A DNA stretch of 64,000 nt from NCBI RefSeq assembly GCF_001542905.1, contig NZ_LOAJ01000001.1:2356001-2420000 (forward strand), read 5' to 3'. This DNA is from Halorubrum aethiopicum (lineage in GTDB: Archaea; Halobacteriota; Halobacteria; Halobacteriales; Haloferacaceae). Every line of letters begins with the position of its first letter. Positions within the stretch are counted from its first letter, which is position 1. Made by a program: the position numbers and the translations under genes. Positions 1 to 8,408 of the stretch are shown here, piece by piece. A model generated the notes under the pieces. It was given only the letters and a program-made list of their open reading frames with translations, had not been told where the DNA came from and did not search any database.

Positions 1-20
1 CCACGCTCGCCGCGTCCAGC

Positions 21-152
21 GAGAATCGAAGATTCTCTGGCAGCCGGCGGCTCCGCCGCCGGCGACCTCGTGGGTTGCTCGCGCCCTGCCGGGCGCTCTC
101 AGGCGCAGGGCGAGAGCGAAGCTCTCGCTTGAAGCCGGCGCAAAGCGCCGGC
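21..152. repeat. cluster of five short perfect hairpins
   Basis: Five inverted repeats follow one another: 21-37 (GAGAATC arms), 43-63 (GCCGGCGG arms), 81-96 (GCGCCC arms), 110-128 (GCGAGAGC arms) and 134-152 (GCCGGCGC arms). The part around 78-107 resembles the 3' tail of the structured element found at 26164, 28449 and 35542 (GCGCCC, short loop, GGGCGCTC, then GGCGC), so this may be a decayed copy. No gene is apparent in 1-208. The hairpins lie downstream of the exporter operon that ends at 209 and could act in transcript ending. Confidence 0.5.
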
Positions 153-208
153 GACGCCACCGGGTTCGCTTTATGAACGATCGTCGTCGTCGCCTCGCTC
201 CGAGACGC

Positions 209-1255
209 TCACTGCCCGATCCCGTTCGCGGAGATGATCCGCCGGACGCCGAGATACGCCACGGCCGCGAGCGTGGCGTAGACGGCGACGGTCAGCGTCG
301 TCGCCGGGTCGGCGCTGTCGATGGCGAGTCGCGCGACCGCGTTCGTCGGGCCGCCCGCCATCGCGGTCGCGCCGCCGAAGAGGACGAGCACGGCGACCGA
401 GTAGAGGAACTGGGCGGCCCGGCGGTCGGGCGCGGCCGCGGCGATCCCCGCGGCGACCCCGACGACCAGCGTCGTCAGCGCGGTCATGAGGAGGAGGATC
501 GTCGGGACGTTGGCGACCGACGTCCCGTTGAGTTCGAGGAGCAGGAGCCACAGCAGGGCCTGTCCGGGCGCGATCGCGACCGCCGCGAGCGCCTTCCCGT
601 CGACGATCTCGCCGATCGTCACGGGCGCGACCCGCAGCAGCTCGAGCGTCCCGCGATCCAACTCCTCCGTGATCGAGTCGACGACGAGCGACCCCGAGAT
701 GAACACGGGAAGGAACACCAACACCGGGATCAACACGGTGTAGGTGAACGTGAAGTACGGGCTGGAGCCGGTCGATTCGGGGACGGGGAGCGGCGGCCGG
801 GTCAGCGACTCCGCCCGCTCGACGCGCTCGATCCGCTCGTAGGTGCGCAACAGGTCCCGCAGCTGGACGACGATCACCGTGGTCTCGACGGTGGCGTCGG
901 GCGCGGTCACCGCGACCGATATCCGCCCCGAGTCCTCCCGCGTCGCTATCGCCACCGCGTCGACGGCGTTTCCGTCGAAGGCGTTCCGGGCGGCGGCGGC
1001 GTCCTCGTAGGGCGTCACCGACGCGCCGGGCACCTCCGCGGCGGCGCGTTCGAGGTCCGCGATCGCGTCGCCGGCGGCCGCGACCTCGACCTCCGCGCCG
1101 TCGAGCGCGCCGGGGTCGTACATCGAGACGAGCCCGACGACGAGGAACGACGAGAACGCGGCGATGAACAGCTGGATCGCGATCGCGAGCAGGATCGTCT
1201 TCTCCGCGCGGAGCCCGGCGATCTCGCGTCTCGCGACCGTGAGTCGGCTACCCAT
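209..1255 (-). CDS. ABC-2 type transporter permease
   Basis: A 348-residue membrane protein and the last gene of a three-gene minus-strand ABC exporter operon. It starts with a cytoplasmic segment (GSRLTVARREIAGLRAEK), has one membrane helix at about residues 20-44, a large extracytoplasmic domain to about 165, then roughly five further helices (VLIPVLVFLPVFISGSLVV onward). This is the usual layout of ABC-2/NatB-type permeases. Its start overlaps the end of the upstream permease-protease gene by 8 bp, which implies translational coupling. The substrate is unknown; NatA/NatB-like export or antimicrobial export are family possibilities only. Confidence 0.85.
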   Translation of the reverse strand: MGSRLTVARREIAGLRAEKTILLAIAIQLFIAAFSSFLVVGLVSMYDPGALDGAEVEVAAAGDAIADLERAAAEVPGASVTPYEDAAAARNAFDGNAVDAVAIATREDSGRISVAVTAPDATVETTVIVVQLRDLLRTYERIERVERAESLTRPPLPVPESTGSSPYFTFTYTVLIPVLVFLPVFISGSLVVDSITEELDRGTLELLRVAPVTIGEIVDGKALAAVAIAPGQALLWLLLLELNGTSVANVPTILLLMTALTTLVVGVAAGIAAAAPDRRAAQFLYSVAVLVLFGGATAMAGGPTNAVARLAIDSADPATTLTVAVYATLAAVAYLGVRRIISANGIGQ

Positions 1256-3293
1256 GGAGGCTCACCACCCCGAAGTTGTACGCGGCGTGGACCAGCGTTG
1301 CGGCCGCGAGCGCGAGGACGTACCTCGTCCGGTCCCGTCGCGCGCCGACCGCCGACAGCGACGCGGTGACGCCGTGGAGCGCGAGCGGCGCGAGGAAGAG
1401 CCCGGCGAGGAGGAGCGGCGAGAGCCCCGCCACGCCCGCGACGGAGCCGAAGGCGGCGCGGCCGACGTACAGCTCCGTGAGCCCGACCGCCTGGACCACC
1501 GCGGTCGCCTTCTCCGCGAGGAAGAAGCCGAGCCCGGAGGCGAGCCCGACCGCGAGCGCGACCCGGTCGGTCCGGGCGAAGACGCCGCGTTCGAACCCGG
1601 CGTAGAGGTGGACGCTCTTCGCGACCTCCTCGACGAACGCGATGACGACGAGCAGAACGGGGATCGAGACGGTGATCGGCAGCGCGAACAGCACCGCGAC
1701 CGCGAGCAGCTCCGCGACGAAGACGAACGGGATCGTACACGCGGTGAGGAACGCGACCGCGGCGGGCCCGCGGGCCCGTCTCGGGATCCGGGCCGCGACC
1801 CCCGTCGCCGGCGACTCGCGGACGCCCTCGCCGACCGCCGAGAGCCGGACCGCGAGCGCGTCGAGGAACTTGCGGGTCACCGGCTTCTGGGTGAACAGGT
1901 CCTCCTCGCGGTAGACGCCGAGCCCGAGCCCGAAGAGCAGGGCGGCGGCGACCGCGGTCGGCCCGGTCGCGAACAGGAACTCGCCGACCGAGATCGCCTC
2001 CCCCTGGAGGTCGAAGACGACGAGCGTGAGCGGCGAGATCAGCGCGACCGGCGTGACGTTCGTGAAGATCGCGGGCACGAACGCGTAGGAGGTGAGGAGG
2101 ACGCTCACCGCGACCGTGACGAAGGTGAGCTCCTTGAACGACCGCGCGAACACCGCGCCGACGAAGGTGGCGGCGAGGAACGTCGCCGCGATCGGGAGCA
2201 CCGCGAGCACGGAGACCGCGCCGCCGCCGACGACGAGCGCGATCAGCGCCGTCGCGGCGACCGCGACCGCGACGTACGGCAGCGTCTTGCCCGCGACGAT
2301 CTCGGCCGGCGACAGCGGCGTGACGAGCAGCGGCTCGCCCCGGCGGTTGGTCCGCTCCTCGAGCACCGACGAGCCGTACGCCTGCGCGAGGAAGTTCATC
2401 GGCACGAGGAACGCGAACGCCAACACGAGCGACGCGAACGGGAACGGCGGCGTGATCGATCCGGGCGATCCGGCGGTGGCCGCGCCGAACGCCCCGCCGC
2501 CGATCGAGGGGACGGCGAGGCCGCCGGAGCCGCCATCGTCGCCGAATGGCCACCGGCCGCCGGATTCGTCGCCGGCGTCGACTCCGCCGCCACCGCTCCC
2601 CTCTCCGCCGCCGTCTCCGCTTCCGCCGGCGTCATCGTCTCCGCCTCCACCGTCCGCGGGTTCGGCGTCGTCGCTTCCGCCCCCGACGCCGTCCGACGTT
2701 CCCCCGGCGCTCCCGTCGCCCCCCGAACCCCCGCCGACCGTTGCCCCGTCCTCGAGCGCCGAGCCGCGGTTCGCGTACCGGAGCGTGACGACGACCGGGA
2801 ACGCGGCGGTCTCGTTTTCCTCCGCGGCCATCAGCCGCTCGTTGTGGGCGTCGACCGCCTCCCGGAACGACGCGGCGGCCGCCTCGCCCTTCGGCGTGTC
2901 GACCGCGCGGACGAACACGCCAGCGGGATCGCCGGACGGGTCGGTCCCGCCGCCCCGTACCTCCCGAACGGTCAGGTCGACCGTCGATCCGAGCGTCGCC
3001 CGCTCGAGCGGCACGGCGGTCAGGGCGGGTTCGGCCTCGACTGCGTCCGCGTACGGCGACGCCGGGTCGACGCCCACCCGATACACGTCCCGGTCCACGT
3101 CGAGGCCCACCGTGTCGGTGGCGAGCCCCGCGCCGACGACGCCGCCGGCGACGACGAGGAGCGCGAGCGCGGCCAGCAGGGTTCGGCGGTCGACCCCGCC
3201 GGTCGCCCGCGACGCCTCCCACCTCGCGACCCGAGCGACGCGCCGGGATCGGCGCGCGAGCCGCCGGATCCGCCGGGCCGCCCGTCGGATCAC
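1248..3293 (-). CDS. ABC-2 permease fused to a PrsW-like intramembrane protease
   Basis: A 681-residue polytopic protein with two parts. Residues 1 to about 480 are an ABC-2 permease half: a helix at about 40-58, an extracytoplasmic domain, a Gly/Asp/Ser-rich low-complexity stretch at about 170-260, then several helices. The C-terminal part from about 505 carries the PrsW-type glutamic protease/CAAX-like signature: EEVAKS (about 555-560), FFLAEK (Glu about 594), a histidine in LALHG (about 640) and VHAAYN near the end. It overlaps the ATPase gene by 4 bp (ATGA-type junction) and the second permease by 8 bp. The fusion suggests that export and membrane proteolysis are linked, for example maturation of an exported peptide. 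That functional link is inference. Confidence 0.85.
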   Translation of the reverse strand: MIRRAARRIRRLARRSRRVARVARWEASRATGGVDRRTLLAALALLVVAGGVVGAGLATDTVGLDVDRDVYRVGVDPASPYADAVEAEPALTAVPLERATLGSTVDLTVREVRGGGTDPSGDPAGVFVRAVDTPKGEAAAASFREAVDAHNERLMAAEENETAAFPVVVTLRYANRGSALEDGATVGGGSGGDGSAGGTSDGVGGGSDDAEPADGGGGDDDAGGSGDGGGEGSGGGGVDAGDESGGRWPFGDDGGSGGLAVPSIGGGAFGAATAGSPGSITPPFPFASLVLAFAFLVPMNFLAQAYGSSVLEERTNRRGEPLLVTPLSPAEIVAGKTLPYVAVAVAATALIALVVGGGAVSVLAVLPIAATFLAATFVGAVFARSFKELTFVTVAVSVLLTSYAFVPAIFTNVTPVALISPLTLVVFDLQGEAISVGEFLFATGPTAVAAALLFGLGLGVYREEDLFTQKPVTRKFLDALAVRLSAVGEGVRESPATGVAARIPRRARGPAAVAFLTACTIPFVFVAELLAVAVLFALPITVSIPVLLVVIAFVEEVAKSVHLYAGFERGVFARTDRVALAVGLASGLGFFLAEKATAVVQAVGLTELYVGRAAFGSVAGVAGLSPLLLAGLFLAPLALHGVTASLSAVGARRDRTRYVLALAAATLVHAAYNFGVVSLHG

Positions 3294-4342
3294 TCGCCCC
3301 CCTCGCTCGTCGCCTTCGCCCGGTCGTCGCCGGCGCGGTTGCGGTCACCGGCGCGGTTGCGGTCGCCGCCTCCGTCCTCGCCGACCTCGACGCCCCCGTC
3401 CTCGCCGTCCTCGACGCCACCCCGACGGCCCGGCATCGGTCGCCCCACGAGGTCGAGGAACACGTCCTCGAGGCTCGGCTCTCTGGTGCGGATGTCCACG
3501 ACGGCCCCGCCGGCCGCCGAGACGGCCTCGCGCACCCGCTCGACCGCGTCCATCGACGGCACGACCGTGCGGTACCGGTCGCCGACTTCCTCGACGTCTC
3601 CGATCCCGTCCGCGTCGCCTTCGGTCTCCCCGGACTCCAGCCCCGGCGGCACGTCGGTGTAGACGTGGTAGGTCGTCTCGCCGTGTCGCTCGCGGATCTC
3701 CTCCACCGTGCCGCGGGCGACGATCCGCCCCTCGTTCATGATGACGACGCGGTCGCAGACGGACTCGACGTGATACAGGTTGTGCGCGGAGAAGACGACG
3801 GTCTTGCCCGCGGACCGGAGCTCGCGGGTGAACTCCAGCACCGAGTTCGTCGTCACCGGATCGAGCCCGGAGGCGGGCTCGTCGTACACCAGCACGTCGG
3901 GGTCGTTCACCAGCGACCGCGCGATGGCGACCTTCCGTTTCATCCCCTTCGAGACGTCGCCGAGCCGGCGGTCGCGGTGGTCAAGGTCCAGCCGGTCGAG
4001 CGCGCGGTCGATCCGCTCGTCGGCGACGGACCGGGGAACCTCGTAGAGGTCGGCGAAGAAGCGGAGGTACGACGTCGCCGTCATCTCCTCGTACAGCGGC
4101 GACTCCTCGGGGAGGAAGCCGAGGTGGTGCCGCATCGCCGGGTCGGTGGAGTCGTAGCCGGCGACGCGGGCCTCGCCCGAGGTGGGCTCGATCAGCCCGG
4201 CGAGGACCTTCAGCGTCGTCGTCTTGCCCGCCCCGTTCGGGCCGACGATCCCGAAGACCTCGCCCTCCTCGACGGAGAAGGTGCTGTCGACGACCGCCGC
4301 GAACCCGCCGTACGTCTTCTCGAGGGCGTCGACCGCGATCAT
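3290..4342 (-). CDS. ABC transporter ATP-binding protein
   Basis: A 350-residue ATPase and the first gene of the exporter operon. The Walker A motif GPNGAGKTTT lies near residue 35, the signature region reads VSKGMKRKVAIARSL, and Walker B reads VLVYDEPASGLDP, followed by the switch histidine in FSAHN. This matches the CcmA/NatA-type ATPases that pair with ABC-2 permeases. The C-terminal about 50 residues are a charged low-complexity tail encoded by small tandem duplications (GDRNRA twice, VEDGEDGG-like twice) just before the stop codon. The tail is not part of the ATPase fold. The stop overlaps the next gene's start. Confidence 0.92.
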   Translation of the reverse strand: MIAVDALEKTYGGFAAVVDSTFSVEEGEVFGIVGPNGAGKTTTLKVLAGLIEPTSGEARVAGYDSTDPAMRHHLGFLPEESPLYEEMTATSYLRFFADLYEVPRSVADERIDRALDRLDLDHRDRRLGDVSKGMKRKVAIARSLVNDPDVLVYDEPASGLDPVTTNSVLEFTRELRSAGKTVVFSAHNLYHVESVCDRVVIMNEGRIVARGTVEEIRERHGETTYHVYTDVPPGLESGETEGDADGIGDVEEVGDRYRTVVPSMDAVERVREAVSAAGGAVVDIRTREPSLEDVFLDLVGRPMPGRRGGVEDGEDGGVEVGEDGGGDRNRAGDRNRAGDDRAKATSEGGE

Positions 4343-4432
4343 GGGCGCGGATCCGACGGGGACCGGGTTAAACCCACGCCCGCGGGTATCAGCCGCGAGA
4401 ACGTCCCGACCGCTCTCCGCCGGTTCCCGTTC

Positions 4433-5497
4433 TCAGTCGTCCGCCCAGGCGTCGCCGTGCGCGCGGTAGCCGTCGAACTCGCCACGGTCGATCTCCCGTT
4501 CGATCTCGCGTTTCGTCTCCCGGTCCAACCGGAGGAGGTGACAGAGCGGGTGGCCGGGGGCGGCGACCGGGTTCTCTAGAGCCCCGAGGATCAGCCCGTC
4601 GAAGGGCGCGCGGACGACGCGCTCCTCGGTCTTGAAGTGGTTCGTCACCGTACAGATCGGGTCGTCCTCGTGGACGAGCGGGTACGGCCCCCACTCCATC
4701 TCGACGAGTCCGCCGGCGTCCGCGCGGAGCCAGCGCTTGGTGGCGTCGGCGGCGGTCGACTGGTACCACCCCGGCCAGTGGACCGGTTCGTCGGGGAGGA
4801 GACCGTACTCGGCGAGCACGCTCTCGACGCCCTCCAGGGCCTTCTCGATCAGGGTGCGCTGGAAGCGGTGTGCCCGCCCCATCTCGACGGTGACCGTCGG
4901 GATCCCGTCTGCGGTCGCCACGGACCGCAGCGATCCCGCGTCGCCCTCGCCGTAGAGGACCACGTTGGTGGCGAACGCGCGGGCGAGCCGCGCCACGCCC
5001 GGGTCCTCGAGGTCGGCGCGGGCGTGGTAGATCGTCGTTCGGTTTCGCGTCGACGTGTGGAAGTCGAGCCCGAGGTCGCACGGCGAGACGAACCGGCGGT
5101 AGATCTCGTGGGCCATCCGCTCGGTCGTGTTCGCGCCCTCCCGACCGGGAAACGACCGGTTCATGTCCTGGTCGTAGATCGGCGTGTACCGCTGTTGGGC
5201 CTCGAAGGCGGGGACGTTACACGCGTGGAGACAGACGAGCGTTCCGTGGATCTCGCGCGGCTCGTATCGGTCGGCTATCTCCTGGACGACCTTGACGCCG
5301 TTGAGTTCGTCGCCGTGGATCCCGGCGCTGAAGAAGACGGTCGGACCGCCGCCCTCCCCGTTGATCACGGTGACGGGGATCCGGATCGGATCGCCCAGGT
5401 AGGTCTCGCCGACCTCGTAGCGGACGTGTCGCTTCTCGCCCGGATCGACCTCGGCGTCGTAGCGGAACGGTTCCGGATCGGCACGCGAGTCGTTCAT
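4433..5497 (-). CDS. succinylglutamate desuccinylase/aspartoacylase family deacylase
   Basis: A 354-residue zinc carboxypeptidase-like protein of the AstE/AspA family. The zinc site is visible as GIHGDELNG (His61, Glu64) and a later histidine in LDFHTSTRN (about His147). NRSFPGRE is the conserved arginine region that binds the substrate carboxylate. The C-terminal third (WLRADAGGLVEMEWGPYPLVHEDD and onward) is the small beta domain usual for the family. Haloarchaea carry several paralogues of unknown substrate, so true desuccinylase activity should not be assumed. It is monocistronic, about 90 bp upstream of the next minus-strand gene's start. Confidence 0.85.
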   Translation of the reverse strand: MNDSRADPEPFRYDAEVDPGEKRHVRYEVGETYLGDPIRIPVTVINGEGGGPTVFFSAGIHGDELNGVKVVQEIADRYEPREIHGTLVCLHACNVPAFEAQQRYTPIYDQDMNRSFPGREGANTTERMAHEIYRRFVSPCDLGLDFHTSTRNRTTIYHARADLEDPGVARLARAFATNVVLYGEGDAGSLRSVATADGIPTVTVEMGRAHRFQRTLIEKALEGVESVLAEYGLLPDEPVHWPGWYQSTAADATKRWLRADAGGLVEMEWGPYPLVHEDDPICTVTNHFKTEERVVRAPFDGLILGALENPVAAPGHPLCHLLRLDRETKREIEREIDRGEFDGYRAHGDAWADD

Positions 5498-5586
5498 GGG
5501 AGCGAGTCGCGGGGAGGGGGGAAAACTGCTGGGTCGAGGCCGGCGCGGCGGTAGCCTTACGGCGTCACTTCGATAACGGGGTCCGT

Positions 5587-6510
5587 ATGAACGAGGGGTC
5601 GGAGAGGGACGAGGGGACCGAGTCGGCGGCGGACCCCGTGGCGGAGTCCGGGGTCGAATCGAGTCCCGACCGCGGATCCGGTCCGGAGATCGACCCCGCG
5701 GTCGCCGCGACGGCTCGCGAGGAGCTGCGGACGACGTTCACCTACCAGGTCGAACGCCTCCGGGAGATCGACACCAAGGCCATCGAGATCCTCAAGGCCA
5801 ACCTCGTGCTCATCGGGATCGTCGTCACCGGCGGGTCGATCGTGGTCCAGACCGAGTTCGACCTCGGCGGGTTCCTCAACCCCTTCACGCTGGCCGGCGG
5901 CGTGCTGCTTCTCGTTTCCACAGGACTGGCCGCGGTCACCTACACGGCCTCCGACCTCCGCGGCGGGTTGAGCATCGCCGACGTCGACGCGGTGATCGCG
6001 GCCGAGCACCGACGGACGCGATCCGAGGAGTCGGGCGGCGACGGGGTGAGGGACCGACCGCCCGGGTTCGACGAGCGACTGCTCCGCAGCTACGCCGAGT
6101 GGATCGACTACAACGCCCGCGTCACCGCGGTCAACGACCTGCTCGCGACGGTGACGGTGCTTCTCGTCTTCCTCGCGTTCGTCTACGTCGTCGCCGGCGT
6201 CGCGGTCGGCGCGGCCGGGCTCTCCCCGGCGGAGTCGTGGCTCTCGTTCGCCGTGTTGACGGTCTTGGGCGGCGGCTTCACCTGGATCGCCGCGCACATG
6301 GACCACCTCGGCCCGGAGACGAGACACGCGGCGGCGTCGTTCGACGGCGTCCAACTCTCGAAGGGGGCCGACAGAACCGAGGCGTGGTCCTCGCTTCTGG
6401 CGATGCTCGGGAGGGAACCGCCCGAAGCGTCGCTGGAGGAGCCGTTCGAGCCGAGCGAGAAGACGGGGGACGCGGAGGGAGACGGCGGCCCGGATCGCGG
6501 CGACGAGTGA
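5587..6510 (+). CDS. hypothetical four-helix membrane protein
   Basis: A 307-residue protein I do not recognise. The N-terminal about 45 residues are acidic and low complexity. A cytoplasmic segment (TFTYQVERLREIDTKAIEILKANL) leads into helices at about 75-95, 103-122, 190-215 and 220-240. A long acidic C-terminal tail follows. The pattern of a paired-helix unit repeated on either side of a soluble loop resembles small membrane-anchored stress or effector-like proteins of haloarchaea, but no catalytic motif is visible. The stop codon abuts the convergent small gene at 6511. Confidence 0.65.
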   Translation: MNEGSERDEGTESAADPVAESGVESSPDRGSGPEIDPAVAATAREELRTTFTYQVERLREIDTKAIEILKANLVLIGIVVTGGSIVVQTEFDLGGFLNPFTLAGGVLLLVSTGLAAVTYTASDLRGGLSIADVDAVIAAEHRRTRSEESGGDGVRDRPPGFDERLLRSYAEWIDYNARVTAVNDLLATVTVLLVFLAFVYVVAGVAVGAAGLSPAESWLSFAVLTVLGGGFTWIAAHMDHLGPETRHAAASFDGVQLSKGADRTEAWSSLLAMLGREPPEASLEEPFEPSEKTGDAEGDGGPDRGDE

Positions 6511-6630
6511 CTACTCCTCTTCTTCCTCTTCGACCGGGACTCGCCCTCGCTCCCAGACGGCTCCGGCCGAGGTGTCGTTCGGAGCGGTGTGTGAGACGTC
6601 CTTCATCGTGTCGCGGTCGGCGTCGGTCAT
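6511..6630 (-). CDS. small acidic protein (39 aa)
   Basis: A 39-residue ORF beginning MTDADRDTMKDVSHTAP and ending in a run of glutamates (VPVEEEEEE). The ATG at 6628-6630 is preceded on the minus strand by an AT-rich promoter-like palindrome (6688-6704). The sequence resembles small conserved haloarchaeal proteins with a DADR-MKDVxHTPP start, from memory and without a search. It is convergent and directly adjacent to the membrane protein gene ending at 6510. Function unknown. Confidence 0.5.
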   Translation of the reverse strand: MTDADRDTMKDVSHTAPNDTSAGAVWERGRVPVEEEEEE

Positions 6631-6687
6631 GGTGGCGGCAGTAGCGCGGATCCGAGTATTAACGCTTCGTGGAAAGAGATAACGAGT

Positions 6688-6704
6688 CCTTATATTGTAT
6701 AAGG
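6688..6704 (-). promoter_or_regulatory. 17-bp AT-rich palindrome between two minus-strand genes
   Basis: CCTTATA-TTG-TATAAGG is a perfect 7-bp inverted repeat just downstream of the VOC gene stop (6714) and 58 bp upstream of the 39-residue gene start. It may combine a TATA element with an operator for the small gene, or be a 3' hairpin of the VOC transcript. The AT richness stands out in a GC-rich background. Confidence 0.4.
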
Positions 6705-6713
6705 TCTGGAGGT

Positions 6714-7202
6714 CTATCCGGAGTAGCCTCGATCGAACGGGTCGATCACTTCGGAACCGGGTTCGTCCTCGTCGCGGGTGAAACCGGGGCCGCCGGTCGC
6801 CAGTTCGAAGACGAGCCCGTCGGGGTCGCTGAAGTAGATGCTCTTGAAGTAGGTGCGGTCCTTCACCTCCGAGACGTTGACGCCCTGCTCGCGCAGGTGC
6901 GACTGCCACTCGCGGAGCGTCTCCTCGTCGTCGACGCCGAACGCGAAGTGGTGGCTCGCGCCGGGCCCGGGGTTCCCGCGCGAATCGGGATACTCGAAGT
7001 ACGTGACGTTGGTTCCGGGTTCGCCCTCCGGCGTCGGCGAGAAGTAGTAGTGGGGCGTTCCGGGGTCGTCGTAGTTCTGGGTTCGCTTGACCGTGTGCCA
7101 GCCGAGGACGTCCTCGTAGAACGCGGCGGTCTCGTCCATGTCCGTACAGATGTTCGTCACGTGATGCAACCCGGTGGTCGGTGGCGCGTCACCCATACCC
7201 AC
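6714..7202 (-). CDS. VOC family protein (glyoxalase/ring-cleaving dioxygenase fold)
   Basis: A 162-residue vicinal-oxygen-chelate protein. It starts TTGLHHVTNI with the first metal histidine at about 13-14, has a second histidine in ASHHFAFGV (about 89-90) and a glutamate ligand in GLVFELATGG (about 133). FYEDVLGWHTVKRTQNYDD is the typical alpha-beta module. It is a single module with two beta-alpha-beta halves, so it probably acts as a dimer or intramolecular half pair. The substrate is unknown. The ATG at 7202 and a second in-frame ATG two codons later (7196) are both plausible starts. Confidence 0.85.
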   Translation of the reverse strand: MGMGDAPPTTGLHHVTNICTDMDETAAFYEDVLGWHTVKRTQNYDDPGTPHYYFSPTPEGEPGTNVTYFEYPDSRGNPGPGASHHFAFGVDDEETLREWQSHLREQGVNVSEVKDRTYFKSIYFSDPDGLVFELATGGPGFTRDEDEPGSEVIDPFDRGYSG

Positions 7203-7292
7203 ACGTGAACGTCCACCGTGAAAGGCGTTGGCTGGAGGAGTCGGTTCGCGAACGATGGTCCGGGCGAGCGACCGAAAGCGCGTCGAGCGGAC

Positions 7293-7742
7293 CTAGAAGA
7301 GACCGATCCCGACCGCGTACGGCCACGCGGAGCCGCCGACCGCGAGCAGCGCGAGCGCCGCGCCGGCGCCGTAGAGGTTCTTGAGGAAACTCGTCATCTC
7401 GCTCTGCTTCTCCTCGGGGTCGTCCACGGACCAGAAGTCGTGCATCGTCACGGCGGAGACGAGCAGGAAGACGGCGAGTCCGCCGGCCGCGACGACGGGA
7501 TACGCCCCGGCCGCGACCCCGAGCCCGCCGAGCACCAACAGCGTCCCGGAGGCGATCACCGAGAAGCGCGGGGCCGGCAGGCCCTTGAACTCCGCGTAGC
7601 CGGCCATCGTGTCGACGTCCATGAAGTGGTTGAGACCCATGAACGCGAGGGTCGCACCGAACAGCAGGCGACCGAGCAGGAACAGTTCGCCGGCGAACGG
7701 CGTGTCGAGCTGGAGCGGTAGCGTCGTGATTTCAGCTATCAT
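7293..7742 (-). CDS. DoxX family membrane protein
   Basis: About 149 residues from the ATG at 7740-7742 (MIAEITTLPLQLD). I prefer this over the upstream in-frame start at 7790 because the TATATAT box at 7769-7776 lies 27 bp upstream of it. Four membrane helices are visible (LFLLGRLLFGATLAFMGLNHF; FSVIASGTLLVLGGLGVAAG; AAGGLAVFLLVSAVTM; a C-terminal one), with the DoxX-typical GLNHFMD. It is divergent from an HxlR-type regulator, as is common for doxX genes tied to thiol or electrophile stress. The exact activity is unknown. Confidence 0.85.
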   Translation of the reverse strand: MIAEITTLPLQLDTPFAGELFLLGRLLFGATLAFMGLNHFMDVDTMAGYAEFKGLPAPRFSVIASGTLLVLGGLGVAAGAYPVVAAGGLAVFLLVSAVTMHDFWSVDDPEEKQSEMTSFLKNLYGAGAALALLAVGGSAWPYAVGIGLF

Positions 7743-7811
7743 CGTGTAACTACGTGTACGAACGCAACCTATATATCGCTTCCCGGACAAAAGGGTTAGT
7801 AGGTAACACCC
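7743..7811. promoter_or_regulatory. divergent doxX/hxlR promoter with one symmetric TATA box
   Basis: The 69-bp gap holds a single clear TATA element, TATATAT, at about 7769-7776. It is 27 bp from the doxX ATG on the minus strand and about 36 bp from the regulator ATG on the plus strand. Because the box is nearly symmetric it may serve both directions. GTGTAACTACGTGTAC at 7744-7759, overlapping the predicted doxX transcription start, contains a GTGTA direct repeat and is the best candidate site for the HxlR-type protein. Confidence 0.5.
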
Positions 7812-8243
7812 ATGTCATCACAGGATCTCACGGGCGCGGACTCGACGGCGGAGAGCACGACGACGGAGAGCGCGGCGACCGGCGAGTCCGCGCCCGGCGA
7901 GGACACGACCGACGAGGCGGCGGCGACGACGGTCGACACGCCCTGTCCGATCGTCGACTCGATCGAGCAGATCGGCTCGCAGTGGCGGCTCGTCGTCCTC
8001 TACGAGCTCCAGAACGGCGAGCGGCGGTTCAACGAGCTCAAACGCGAAACCGACGCGAACGCCCGCACCCTCTCGCGCGTGCTCGACGACCTCCAGGAGT
8101 CCGGGTTCGTCGACCGCCGGATGGAGGAGGACGCCCCCGTCGCGACCTACTACAGCCTCACCGAGAAGGGCGAGTCGCTCGCACCCGTCTTCGCGGAGAT
8201 CGACGAGTGGGCCCACGAGTGGCTCGCCGAGTGTAACGCCTAG
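7812..8243 (+). CDS. HxlR-type winged-helix transcriptional regulator
   Basis: A 143-residue protein. After a low-complexity 40-residue N-terminus it has the HxlR/YodB pattern TPCPIVDSIEQIGSQWRLVVLYEL, then the recognition-helix region RRFNELKRETDANARTLSRVLDDLQ and the wing (VATYYSLTEKG). The single cysteine before the domain (about Cys45) is where YodB/HypR-type redox sensors carry their sensing cysteine; a second cysteine lies in the C-terminal ECNA. It is divergent from doxX and probably represses it in response to thiol-reactive compounds (inference from family and layout). Confidence 0.88.
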   Translation: MSSQDLTGADSTAESTTTESAATGESAPGEDTTDEAAATTVDTPCPIVDSIEQIGSQWRLVVLYELQNGERRFNELKRETDANARTLSRVLDDLQESGFVDRRMEEDAPVATYYSLTEKGESLAPVFAEIDEWAHEWLAECNA

Positions 8244-8350
8244 CCCGCCGAACGAGTCGCCCGCGAGATCCTCCGTACGTCCCGTATCGGTCGATCTCCG
8301 GACGATCTCGTCGGGCCGCCGCTCCTTATATTCCTATTAACTCCTCCAGC

Positions 8351-8364
8351 GTCACCCGGGTGAC
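8351..8364. promoter_or_regulatory. perfect 14-bp palindrome upstream of an 85-aa gene
   Basis: GTCACCCGGGTGAC is fully palindromic. It lies 44 bp before the start codon at 8409, near AT-rich stretches at 8326-8341 (TTATATTCCTATTAAC) and 8390-8400. Its position between a TATA-like element and the gene suggests an operator. The protein that might bind it is unknown. Confidence 0.4.
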
Positions 8365-8408
8365 TATACGAAGTCTTGAAGTAGGGTTTCCAATTATGTA
8401 GGAGCAAG

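Noticed and set aside
1164-3662. An 832-codon plus-strand frame opposite the exporter genes
   Set aside because: Low-complexity Arg/Glu-rich composition and no motifs; the minus-strand ABC genes explain the sequence.
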